Source: Scytalidium lignicola (lineage: Eukaryota; Ascomycota; Leotiomycetes). From it: DNA of 64,000 nt. The notes under the pieces are model-generated. The model was not told the origin of the DNA. It saw nothing but the letters and a program-made list of their open reading frames with translations, and searched no databases. Position 1 is the first letter of the stretch. Each line of letters begins with the position of its first letter. Below, piece by piece: positions 22,601-32,769 of this stretch. A program made the position numbers and the translations under genes. The DNA lies in the NCBI GenBank assembly GCA_002812745.2, contig NCSJ02000011.1, forward strand, positions 124,001 through 188,000, read 5' to 3'.

Positions 22601-22889
22601 TTGGTCTTTGTACTCTCTCTGTCTTGGCATCTATACGCTCTCACCGTTCCTCTTGTAGCTCTGGAGTGAAATCGTTCAGCGTGTTCGAAAAGTGAGTTGC
22701 TCTGCACCATCCGGCACTTGATATCTCTCTCCAGCGATCTCAGCCCTATGTCGCACCGGCAATACTGCAAATTACAGTAATAGTCGATGAAACGAAGCAC
22801 AGAAAGCCGGGCGCACCGATGCTCAACCAGACCTGCAACCTGACGTAAAGGACGAATAATGAACTCGCAGTAAACATTCACGGTTCGAA
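19626..22889. other. Gene-poor spacer of about 3.3 kb
   Basis: Only short, mutually overlapping open frames are seen, none with a signal, domain or family motif. An N lies at 20080 before a T run. Base composition shifts from AT-rich (before about 20.2 kb) to GC-richer after 21.8 kb, which probably marks the start of the upstream region of the next gene. No RNA gene was recognised. Confidence 0.4.
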
Positions 22890-23695
22890 AAATTGACGCC
22901 CTCTTCTTCTTCTGGTCTTCACCCCAGTCCCGTTGCACGCACCCGATCTGCCACTTCCCGCCCCGCTGCATCCTATCAGCACCCCCGCGGTCCTAGCCTC
23001 AGCGCATCTGGACCTGAGCGGCATCCAACGAGCGCCCTCCGTGGCCCTTCTTCTGCATTCCCGACCTGCTCGCGGGTCTCACAACTTCAATCAATCATCC
23101 TCTTTCTCTCAACCCTCTCTCCAATCCTCTCGACCTGCCTTTGACTCGCCCAATTCATTGCTCAGACCCTAGCTTAACGCCTTTGCGCCTCCTTCGGGGG
23201 TTTGTCCAAACCTCGCTCCACCCCTCACGCCTGGTCCCCGATTTAGAATCCATCCCCCTAGGTACGTTGAGGTTGTATCTTGTGCTTGGGTTTGCGCGCG
23301 GCAACACAGAACACAAAACCCTCTGCCCACCCGCTTGTCCCAGTGCTTCTGGATCTTGGATTCTCTTTTCTCGATAGCTGGTCTCTATCTCTATCTCTCT
23401 CTCTCCCTCCTATCCATCTACTCTCGTGCTTTTCCCAATCACCACTTCTTGGGTTTGCCCGTCTTCGAGTTTTCTTCGACATCTTGGATTTCCAGAAAGC
23501 TTCGAGTTAGATATCCTCGTCATCCTCGTCATCCTCCCGCTCTTGTGCCGCTCCCCTGTCTCCACTTTCATCTGCAACTTCCTGCTCTGAGAGCGGATAA
23601 AAAGACGCCGGCTTATTATTTTCTTAATTCTTACTCTTCTCTTTTTTGTTCCTTGTCAACGTCCATAGATTCGTTTGCGTTTTCTGTTTATAAAA
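22890..23695 (+). promoter_or_regulatory. Pyrimidine-rich promoter / 5' leader of HAM-8-like gene
   Basis: About 800 bases ahead of the ATG at 23696 are strongly C/T-biased on the coding strand, with TCTCTATCTCTATCTC-type runs near 23380-23410 and TCCTCGTCATCCTCGTCATCC at 23513-23533. Pyrimidine-rich leaders next to start sites are common in highly expressed fungal genes. Several short upstream open frames lie here and could affect translation if the leader is transcribed. Confidence 0.4.
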
Positions 23696-25452
23696 ATGGT
23701 CTTCTTCGGTAAGCGCGCTACTGCCGTGCTAGAAAATGGAGAGACAAGTTTTGTGAACCATTCAACTAACAATACCACAGATCAGGAAAAGCAAGGTCCA
23801 GTGACTTTCAGTCAGGAGTCGTCTAGATCTTCTTCGGAGTCTTCAATAAAAATCCCACGAACACCACGATTCGCTGAGGCCACTACGGTCCACTCACCTA
23901 TCGAGCCCAGCGAGAGCGGTCGATCTCCTTTCGCCGACCCTCCAGAAGCAAAGACGCAGTACCACATGCCTCAAGCGCAACCATCAGACATTGGCTTCGG
24001 CTACATATCGCAAAATGATCCGTCAAGGAATTCCCAAGGGGTACCTGTCGAGATTCCTATAACCCCTGCCTCACCACTAAAGAGCGCCATGAAAGTACCT
24101 GGAACTCCAGGTAGGAGGATGGAAAATCTTCTCAGCCCAACCTTCCGGGAAGAGCAGGTCCTGGAGAAGCATGAGAAGATGACCGATAAAGAGCAGGCAA
24201 AGGATCTGGTAAGCTTCTTGAGAGCTTGTGCAGGCCCCTTAGAGTTCGTGCCTAACTAGCTGATTTAGAAAATTAAAACTCGAGTCCGAGTCGCCAAGTT
24301 CTTACTTCGAGGCGTCAATTTTAGCTGTAGTCTGATCGTTCTCTCCATGGTCTCTGTTACCTTCTCCATCTTCAACGCTACCAAGGCTCTCCCTGCAAGA
24401 AACAATCTCCCAGCATGGGCCGAAGGCACAAAGACTTGGCCGCAAATTACCATCCTCGCCGTGTCCTGTGTTTCCTTGGCTCTATGTCTCCTCGTTTTTT
24501 GGAATTATTGGAGAGGCGGGTTTAGAGCCGGCCATAAGCGTGCCGAAAAGGTCGCCGTTTACTATACACTCTTTGCCGTAGGATTCTTCATCTTTAACAC
24601 GGTAATGTGGGGCATCGCGGCTGGTATTCTTCAAGGAACCAAGAACAACAGCAACAATAAGGATATCTGGGGCTGGTCTTGCGTAGATAACCAGAGACGA
24701 CAACTCTTTTCCGAGAAGGTGGATTACGCATTGGTCTGCAGGATGCAGGTAAGTCTATTGAACTCTCCGACCACCTAGCATTTTTACTACAGCTATTCTA
24801 ACATGATTCCCTTCTCCAGTCCTGGTCTCTCATTTGCTGCCTGATTGAAATCATCCTCGAGGTCATTACCATCCTGCTCTATAGCATCGTCTTCTACAGA
24901 TACTACTCCAAGCAACGGCTACGCAAGTCCATGGACATGCGGGACAAAGCTCGCTCAGACCTCTACCTTGCTCAACTCCGTACCCAATCCGCACCAAACA
25001 CTCCTGGCTTCGGGCCTCTATCTCCATCCTACTCACACTATGTGAAATCTCCACGATACCCACCTTCGGCATACCAGGCCGGCCCGACAACCGAAGACGG
25101 CCTGGTCACCCCAGGAACGAGGTTCGTGGAAGCCAAACCCGCGAACACCCCACTCAAGCCTTTTGCACTTCAACCACCACCGATCAAAGTACACGCCGCG
25201 TCCCCTCAGACTCCTCAAGGCGGCTTCGAGAGCGCTCCGCTGGCGACGGAATCCAAAAAGCCAACCCTTGCCGAGAGAAGGAACAAGCACGTTGAGGCAG
25301 CACCTGGTGAGCAGACCTACGATGCCGTTCCTATTCCAGGTGCATATGCGCCTACCCCGATAACGCACACACGAGTTGGCAGCGTTGGACAAGCCGTCAC
25401 GAGTGAGCATCGCATAGAGAGCCCGCCAGGAAGCCCCAGAGCTTTCCGATGA
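23696..25452 (+). CDS. Four-span membrane protein, HAM-8-like (hyphal anastomosis)
   Basis: Three exons (23696-24208, 24269-24748, 24820-25452) with 60- and 71-nt introns give 541 residues. The first ~170 residues are polar, Ser/Pro-rich and contain phospho-site-like TP motifs (IPRTPRF, EIPITPASP, KVPGTPG). Four hydrophobic spans follow between residues ~180 and 350: CSLIVLSMVSVTFSIF, ITILAVSCVSLALCLLVF, YYTLFAVGFFIFNTVMWGI and SLICCLIEIILEVITILLY. The cytosolic tail is again Pro/Ser-rich. The layout (long N-terminus, four spans, long tail) matches the family that includes Neurospora HAM-8, needed for cell fusion through the MAK-2/MAK-1 pathways. Inferred: a plasma-membrane protein. The name rests on recall of the family, so it is tentative. 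The ATG at 23696 lies after the polypyrimidine leader. Confidence 0.75.
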
Positions 25453-26532
25453 GGGTGACCCTTGACGAGATGATGTGTGAAATGAGTTTGGTATGAGTAG
25501 GAATATTAGCCTTTTTCTTTTCTTTTTATGTCAAACCTGGAATCCGGGAATCCATATACCACATTTTCCTTTTGACTTATCTTTTACATTTTATATATTA
25601 TACTATTGTATATTGGAGTTTGGGTAGCGTGTGGGGGGACAAGGCCAAATATGCCTTTACCCTTTTTGTTCTGTTTTGGGTAGCCTCGCTCGTCGTTCTC
25701 TGGATGGACAAATTCACTAATCGATTTGTGTGCGTGCATACATATATTGGAATTGAGGTGATGGGAAGGGAGAAAATCTGCTCGGTAGCGATAGTATTCT
25801 ATCAACCGCTGCGCTGTAATATGAAACTACTGAGCTATGCTGAATATAATATATTTGCTCATTTTTTGGAAACCTGGTGATGAAATTACTTGTCAACTGC
25901 TTTGGTCTTTAGTAATAATGACAGAGTTTTAAGTACTCTAACCTAAGTGACCTGTGGATGTGTGATACGTAATTTGTCAAGATGTTGAATACTTACTCAC
26001 GTGCTAAGGGGTAGATACCTCCGCCTTGGAGAAAGAGTTACGTACAATGAGTCGAACACACCCTAATCATTGTCCTTTTGTTTAAACCCAGCGAAGGGAA
26101 GAAATAATGCACATGGGTACTTGTACGTTACACACATTCTGAAGTCGATATGCTCATCATATTCCGAGAGTCAAATAAAAATTAGAAAGTCCTACGCCGA
26201 ATGTCCCTACATGCATACCTGATTCTACTATGTAGTATACACACACACAAACACACATCTCTCCCTCACTCCTCTCTCATTCCTTCCCAGCTTCAATTCG
26301 AGAAGAAGAAGAAGAAAAGCTGTGGATGGACTGCCTCTTATCAATGGAAAATATAAGGCTCACAGATTGAGCCAAATAGGTTCTCACCTCTCTGTTCAAA
26401 CCTAATTTCTATTTCCTCTCTCCCTCTTCCTCATCCCATCATTAGCTCCTTCCCCTCAAAAGCAAATCAACAACAGTACAAATGTTGTCCTTCCTGACAC
26501 ACAACACAACACAACACAACTTCCCCCACTCT
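25453..26532. other. Spacer between convergent 3' ends
   Basis: This 1080-nt spacer holds the 3' flanks of the HAM-8-like gene and MPC1, which converge. It contains simple repeats: GAAGAAGAAGAAGAAAAG near 26301 and the pentamer run listed separately. No gene is seen. Confidence 0.4.
26498..26520 (+). repeat. Pentanucleotide microsatellite (ACACA)n
   Basis: A short tandem run of the unit CACAA/ACACA with about four copies lies just past the MPC1 stop codon, on the opposite strand sense. It is a simple repeat likely to vary between strains. Confidence 0.6.
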
Positions 26533-27314
26533 CTATTGCGATCCAGCAACAATCCCCTTCGCCACACCTTCTTCCGCATTCGCCTTAGCCTCAGCAATCT
26601 CCTTGCCTCCCCACTTGTGGTACTGCATCCACCGGTAACCCTGAGTGAGCTGTGCGCCTTCGTTGACGAAGTGGCATAGGAAGAGGAGGTAATTCTTCGG
26701 CGTCACGGCAAGGGAGTAACGCATGAACGTTGCGGAGTAGACAACGAGGGCACTAGTCATACTGCCGGAGATTCTGGTGAATAAGTTAGTATTGTTTGTT
26801 TTGCCTTTTTTGCGTGTTTGGTGATAAGAGGTTTGGTGGTTGACTAATACGTTTCCTCGCTGCTCCGCTCCCCACACCTTAGCCCTTTAGGGCATATCTC
26901 GCAATAAGGGAATGGTAAATTGAATAGTGTATAGAGATATGTGTCGTGACGAGGGAGGTCGTAAGAGTAGACTCACAATTCAGGACTCTTTTGTGTATCC
27001 ATCACCGCCGCAATCGGAATGCCAAAGTTCGAAACCGGACCCCAGAAATCTAAACATTTTTCCAAAATCATTAGCCAGATGTAACAATAAACAAATTTGA
27101 ACCACCCTCTCTTTCTCTCTCTCATATATCAACGCTTAATTCTGGGTGCCAAAAATAATAATAATTACCCCCCTTTCCAAGTTTATCGGAAAGCTGGGGA
27201 TAACGCCGGAGATTAGGACAGGAAGGTTTAAAGAGACGTACGGGTTGAGCAAACATAGCTCAGCATAGCATTGGATCGAATCTTCGCATTGAGAGATGAG
27301 ATGAGGGTCGCCAT
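26533..27314 (-). CDS. MPC1: Mitochondrial pyruvate carrier subunit 1
   Basis: Three exons (27314-27242, 27049-26977, 26773-26533) join in frame to 128 residues. The junctions recreate the family signature: [14 protein letters not shown] crosses intron 1 and SPELISGSMT crosses intron 2. The body carries [19 protein letters not shown] and [15 protein letters not shown], hallmarks of MPC1. Known: MPC1 pairs with MPC2/3 in the inner mitochondrial membrane to import pyruvate. Introns are 192 and 203 nt, much longer than the local norm of 50-60 nt. The window also encodes pyruvate carboxylase 5 kb away, which uses cytosolic or matrix pyruvate, but the two are not an operon. Confidence 0.93.
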
Positions 27315-27826
27315 TATGTATATGATTTTATCACGCGCGAGTAGGTAAGAGAAGGGAAAAGATGAGAGAAGGAGGAGAAGGGACGTTGAAATGGAGCTCT
27401 TCCTTAGTGTTTTGGTTGGGGATTTCGACTTTATCCAAACGGTCCGAAGATACGGCCGCGCCGAACGCGAAAATGGGTAGTACAAGAGTCACGTGCCAGT
27501 ATTCAAACACTTGACAACAATAAAAGGTCGATTCACTTGGGAAGAATAATACCATTGGGTTGATATAATCTTTTTAAGAATATTCGAATGAATTAGACAA
27601 AGTCACACGATGATTCTAGAATTTCACAATTGCGTGAGTTGTTGTGGTCAGCAAAGGTTGTCCGATTTCCCAAATAATATCGGGGCTCAGGGTCTAATGC
27701 TACAATTTAGACGATACTTGATATTTTTTTATTGGTATGCAAGCCCAACTCCCCTCAACGCCATAATGTTCTGCTAGACAAATTTCCAAGCCAGTTCTCA
27801 TCCCTTTCATAGCATCCCACAGAGCC
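27315..27826. other. Spacer, MPC1 promoter and Sm-B 3' flank
   Basis: This 512-nt spacer lies between the MPC1 start and the Sm-B stop, both on the minus strand. It has no gene and no obvious element. Confidence 0.4.
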
Positions 27827-28767
27827 CTATCTCCTTGGAGGAGCAAATCCTGGAGGAGCTCCACCCGGCGGCGCAAATCCTGGAGGTGGGAATTGCTGTC
27901 CTCCAGGGAAACCTCCTGGTGGTGGGAAGCCACCTGGGAAACCTGGCGGCGGTGCTGTAAGTATGTTAGCTAGAGTCTTGTCGTTATAGAAAGAAGTAAA
28001 CATACCTCCTCGCCCAGCGAAAGGTGGGGCTCCTGGGAAACCACCAAAGGCAGGAGGAGCAGCGCCAACACCTGCGGCCGGTCCCTATAAATCCAGTCAG
28101 TCATACTCATGATATACATGAATAATATATACATACCGCTAAACCGATAGGGGCGCCTCTTCCAGCAGGTCGTGCAATACCTGTTCCAGCAGCCAACGTT
28201 GATGCAATTCCTCCAGATGGCGCGCTCGTTCCCAACCGCGCACTTGGGTCTGCAGGTGGTGGAGATTCAACAGAGAGGGATATGATATGCGCGCCTCGAA
28301 CAATCGTGAGACCCAGAGTTCGCTTCTCTTCTGTTTCGACTAGTGGGGCTGAGGTGCTACTTCCTGGAGCGGCTGGCGCCTTGTTCGCCTTGCGTTTAAC
28401 TCTTCTGAATTCCTCGGTGTCGGCTAGGACAAGATTCATGTGCTAGACGGAAAGTCAGTCTATATTTCCCTAAGTGTGTTGGAAAGAAGGGACACGTGCC
28501 TTGTCGAATGCCAACATTTGCCCAACCATTTGTCGTCCATCATTCATGGTCACTCTCATCCGGTAGTTGATCTACATCGATGCAATCAGTATCTGCAACC
28601 CCCGCAATTAAGGTGAAGCAAGCTCTCAGAGCTTATGGAGGGATGGGACATACGAGACCGGCCTGTGAGGATCGCGGAAGTCAGCCTACAGTGTCAACAA
28701 AAGCTTGAGAAAACATGTAGAGTTTTTTGAGGTCAAAACTTACCATCTTTCCTTGCTTGTTTGCCAT
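27827..28767 (-). CDS. SMB1: Small nuclear ribonucleoprotein Sm-B
   Basis: Six exons (28767-28744, 28662-28654, 28571-28500, 28442-28137, 28084-28006, 27954-27827) give 205 residues. Sm motif 1 is MRVTMNDGRQMVGQMLAFDKHMNLVL and its neighbourhood; Sm motif 2 is TLGLTIVRGAHIISL. The tail is rich in Pro, Gly and Phe (PPPGFPGGFPPPGG-like repeats), as in Sm-B of other fungi and animals. Known: Sm-B is part of the heptameric ring on spliceosomal snRNAs. Exon 2 is only 9 nt (Ala-Gly-Leu); it is inferred because all other splice choices break the frame or insert extra residues before INYRMRV. The intron after exon 3 has a GC donor (GCACGT at 28499). Both features are unusual and are discussed as findings. 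Confidence 0.9.
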
Positions 28768-29094
28768 GATGATCGAGATGCACGGGTAAGCGGCTTCTCT
28801 ATGTTTTCAAAAGAATACGTATTTCTGAAGTGCAAGACTTCTTTCTCACCGGCTCTTTTACAAGCCTATGAGGTCGCGATTTGCTAGTTTGATAGAGAGA
28901 AGTTGCTAGCCTCAAGGCTGGAGCTCCAAACTACCCGAGCTAGGCTGAAGCGGGGTTAGCGCGTTTGTCGCCAACCATCAGGGCAAGGAAAACCTAACCA
29001 CCAAACTGCGCAAGTTCGCGATATTTGAGATTCCGACGAACAAACTTCCAACGACAAATCACCCAACGACCATCCTTCAGCAGCAGCATCCAAA
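28768..29094. promoter_or_regulatory. Divergent promoter of Sm-B and ribosomal protein L11 genes
   Basis: A 327-nt spacer separates two divergent, presumably strongly expressed genes. No single element can be assigned with confidence. Confidence 0.4.
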
Positions 29095-29860
29095 ATGGCC
29101 GAAGAATCCAAGTCCGCCAACCCCATGAGGTAAAATTTTCGAGCCAATTTTCTTTTATTGCAGAAAGTCTGACTTTTGCGGATTAGGGAACTCAAGCTTC
29201 AAAAGCTTGTCCTCAACATTTCCGTTGGAGAGAGTGGTGACAGACTCACCCGTGCTGCTAAGGTGCTGGAACAATTGAGCGGTCAAACTCCCGTCTACAG
29301 TATGCCTCTCCGCCAGAGCGCGCTCTCAACCCAACACCCACCCACATACACATACACTCTACCATCTCAAAATCTAACGTTTCTGTTGCATAGGCAAGGC
29401 CCGTTACACCGTCCGAACCTTCGGTATCCGTCGTAACGAAAAGATCGCCGTCCACGTTACCGTGCGAGGACCCAAGGCAGAGGAAATTCTCGAGCGAGGC
29501 TTGAAGGTTAAGGAATACGAACTCCGCAAGCGCAACTTCTCCGAGACTGGCAACTTCGGCTTCGGTATCAGCGAACACATCGATCTTGGTATCAAGTATG
29601 ACCCGGCGATTGGTATCTACGGTATGGACTTCTATGCGTAAGTAGCACCCCTCCCCCTAGATCATAAAGATTTACTTCCTTTCCCGCACCCCCTTTTTCT
29701 TTCCTTGCGACTAAGAAATCTCTCCAGATGCATGACCCGACCTGGTGAGCGTGTTGCCAAGCGCCGTCGGTGCAAGACCCACGTTGGTGCTTCTCACAGA
29801 ATCAAGCGCGATGACACCGTCAGATGGTTCAAGAACAGATTCGAGGGTATTGTTCGATAA
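29095..29860 (+). CDS. RPL11: 60S ribosomal protein L11 (uL5)
   Basis: Four exons (29095-29129, 29187-29299, 29394-29637, 29728-29860) give 174 residues, the normal length. Diagnostic segments are [57 protein letters not shown] and the C-terminal [14 protein letters not shown]. Known: uL5 sits at the central protuberance and binds 5S rRNA together with uL18. Introns near the 5' end, one after codon 11, are typical of fungal ribosomal-protein genes. It is divergently paired with Sm-B. Confidence 0.97.
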
Positions 29861-30834
29861 ATGCTCCCCTCCCCAATCTCTTTTGTTGAGGTGCGGGTTT
29901 GTCTATGGGCTCATGACACACGGAATGGAACATGGAAAGGAAAGAAAGAAGAAGAAAACAAATGATGCTTGTCTGTACTTTATCCTTCCATTCTATGACA
30001 ATGTAAGCAGTTTCATCAACTGCTCAGCTTCAAGCTGCGGCCTCAGAGACCGACCGGCTTGCCGGCTTTGTATTGCTTGTGATGCTAATGTCTGTGAATG
30101 AAATATATTTACTATTTGTGATTATTGCTTGAATATGTCTGGGATTTGCATAGTGCAGAAATGACTTGGCTACGTTTCTGTATTATAATGTGGCTGTCGT
30201 GATACCTGGAATCGAGTCTTTGGTCTGCAAATCTAAGCTCTGAATTCAGCACGGCATAAATCTACTTCTCTTAGGGAGTTAGCCTTTAGCTTATTTTGGT
30301 AAGGCTATTTTTCAATGAAATTTACGTGTTGAAACGCAAAGCACGTTCATAGGCAAGGGAATGTAGTAAGCATATTTCTCTTTTGGTTGATTAAATTAGG
30401 TCTCTTAGTAGTTTTAAGTTAATCTCAATAAAAACACTTTTACTGCCTTATTCCCCCTATGTCGTATATCTATCTATATATCTCGGAGAATTAATAGCGA
30501 ATCCACCTAGTAGTGTGCGTCATGAATCAATATATAACGAGATGGGTTCATTTAGTGTTAAGTGTTTAATTCCCTAATAAAATTTTCATACCAAAGCTAT
30601 CGAACAGTAAGGATGCATATCACATAGAACCACGATCCACTCCACAAACGCACAAGCAGTTGGCCAAAATGTTGTGCTTCAACATCCCCTTTCAACGCTG
30701 TTCCTTTCAAGGACCAAATCCATAACCCCAACTCACCCCTTGATAATGTCATCCGTTTCGCTTAATATCTCGAAAGCATCCAATTCCCTTTCCCTTTCCA
30801 TTTCTCCAGCAGATGATAAAAAGTTTCCAATTGA
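29861..30834. other. Spacer between convergent 3' ends
   Basis: This 974-nt spacer holds the 3' flanks of the L11 gene and the small Ser-rich gene. It is AT-rich from about 30250 to 30600. No gene is seen. Confidence 0.4.
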
Positions 30835-31353
30835 TCATGAAGCGGAAGAAGGGCCTGAAGTTCCTTGCGTCCACCTGTGGGGAGAAGTTTAAGACAGTCA
30901 GCAACAACACATTTTTCTATCTGCGAATAGCATAACATATAGCATGACTATAAGACATATAACTCAAAAAGAACGAGAGAGGGAAAACTAAACTTGTTCC
31001 ACCAGTTTCCAATCATTCCTGTAGCAGGCTTCTGATCATGGAAGCTCTGTCGTCGGGCCTGGGCTGCAGGATCAGTCGAGTTGCGTTTCTGGTTCATCAG
31101 GCCAGCGAAGAGGACTCCAGAGGAGGATGTGGAGGAGGTCTAGAGGGTTGACGGGTTATGTTAGTGAGTGTTTATGTTAATACTTCCATTCATTCATTCA
31201 TTTATAGATAGATCAGATAAGAGATATAGGACAAGAGGTAATAGCTCGCGTGACAATTGAGGGAAAGAAAAGAGAACGTACTCGACGTTTGGGGGCAGCA
31301 GGACCCTCTACGTCATTGGGGCGAGACTGATTTGCCGGAACTGGAGATGACAT
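30835..31353 (-). CDS. Small Ser-rich conserved fungal protein
   Basis: Three exons (31353-31282, 31139-30994, 30874-30835) give 85 residues. The sequence begins MSSPVPANQSRPNDVEG, carries a Ser/Thr block, then GLMNQKRNSTDPAAQARRQ, and ends GNWWNKWTQGTSGPSSAS. The KRNSxDPxAxARR block followed by a short C-terminus with Trp residues is a pattern I recall from a family of small proteins in filamentous fungi, some labelled conidiation-specific. The function is unknown. There is no signal peptide or membrane span. The second intron has a weak donor (GTTTAG), but the resulting frame continues to a fitting C-terminus. The conserved RRQSF segment is a possible phosphorylation site. Confidence 0.7.
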
Positions 31354-32769
31354 GGTGAAGATACTCCGAAGTAGAGAGTATATATGTTAAGAATATAGAT
31401 GGAAGGTATATATTCGAAGAAGATAGAATGGAGGTTTAGTAGTAAGAAGAGAGGTGAATGTTTCAAAAAGGCAGAAAAGTAGGGTATGAACTGACTCTGT
31501 AAGCAGCTCACATAAAAAAGGGAAAACAATGGTACAGGTCGCAGGCTAATATACCCTTGGGACGGATCGCCAGTTACCTTCCACTAATAAGCAGAGCACT
31601 GCCCTGGCTGTCTGATCCAGGTCGAGGCCCGGCATTAATAATTGACCCAACTCGCAGCTGGGCCATGATTCACAAGCACTCATCGCCCATCTCGCCCATC
31701 TCGGTCCTGTAGCTGGCCTGCTTACCTTGCTTTCAAAGGGACAAGTACATGTAGCCTATGGCCGCCTCGATGAATCAAATTGGCCCGCCTCCTTTTACCC
31801 CGCGATTTGTGGTGTGACATATTCTCCAGCCAACCACCAATGGGCAGCATTCCCCGTTGCCCCCGAACGCCGCGCCTCTCATATCTGGACGTCTTGATCC
31901 TACAAATCTCAAGTGGAATACAGGAGTCCTCGGACATCGAGAAACTGTAGCACTAGAACGCTCTCTTGTCCAATTGGACCTTTCCACACAAAGCTTGAAG
32001 CAGCATCCAACTACGGTAGGATCTCGCCCAACCCCCCTTCCCTTCGCGAAGGTTCGTCTCTAGTGCTCTGCTGCTTCGAGTAACCTCGCTCGTGACATCA
32101 TTTTCAAAAGAATGAGGGGTTCTGCTGCACGTGTCAAACCACCACCAGCCTCACAAACCCTTTTTTTTTGAGCCCATCAAAAATCGGGTTCGGGAATTTA
32201 TCCGCAATCCGCGGATCTTGCGGATTAAGCAGAGTTTAAGGGTGGCGTACAAGTACGACATTTTTTTGTCAGACGAAGTCGGTATCTACCATAACTTAGC
32301 AGTTACGATGCTTAATAAAAACGGAGCGATGTCATGCTTATAATCGAAGGTGCTAAGCGTTCTAGCGTGATCCCCAGCAATGGATCCTTGTAGCTACAGC
32401 AGCTTCAAATATTATTAGCTTGCTGTAGTACTGCGAATGGTTGGTTAGGCGTAGATAAAATGCACCTAGGTCTAGATAATGCAGCTGTAAGACACAGAAA
32501 ACAAGCTTCCACATCTCAAATCAAATGATAAAAGACAATTTTTTATCCCATGATATAAATGCGCATATCCCGTAATAGAATAGTTTATTTTCATTGGAAA
32601 TGACTGGCCTAAGCAAAACATCCACAAAATCCAGTGCCCCAAACCCGGGCCGGCACTTGACAACCAACTCAACCAGAGAATTAAATCCGCCCTACCGAAC
32701 CCTTACACCAAAAGCTTTCCAGAGCGTCCAGTTGCTCCAATTATTTTTGGGCCCCTAAAAGACCAACCC
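31354..32769. other. Spacer of about 1.4 kb
   Basis: It lies between the start of the small Ser-rich gene and the pyruvate carboxylase stop. A T run near 32161 and a palindrome (listed separately) are present. No gene is seen. Confidence 0.4.
32200..32225. repeat. Near-perfect 26-bp palindrome
   Basis: Arms ATCCGCAA and TTGCGGAT are perfectly complementary and flank a core containing CCGCGG. The element also reads as alternating ATCCGC and GCGGAT units. It could be a binding site for a dimeric regulator; this is not established. Confidence 0.5.

Noticed and set aside
22317..22658. Overlapping open frames on both strands near 22.3-22.7 kb
   Set aside because: They are short and mutually overlapping, with Cys/Arg/His-rich random composition and no signal, span or domain.
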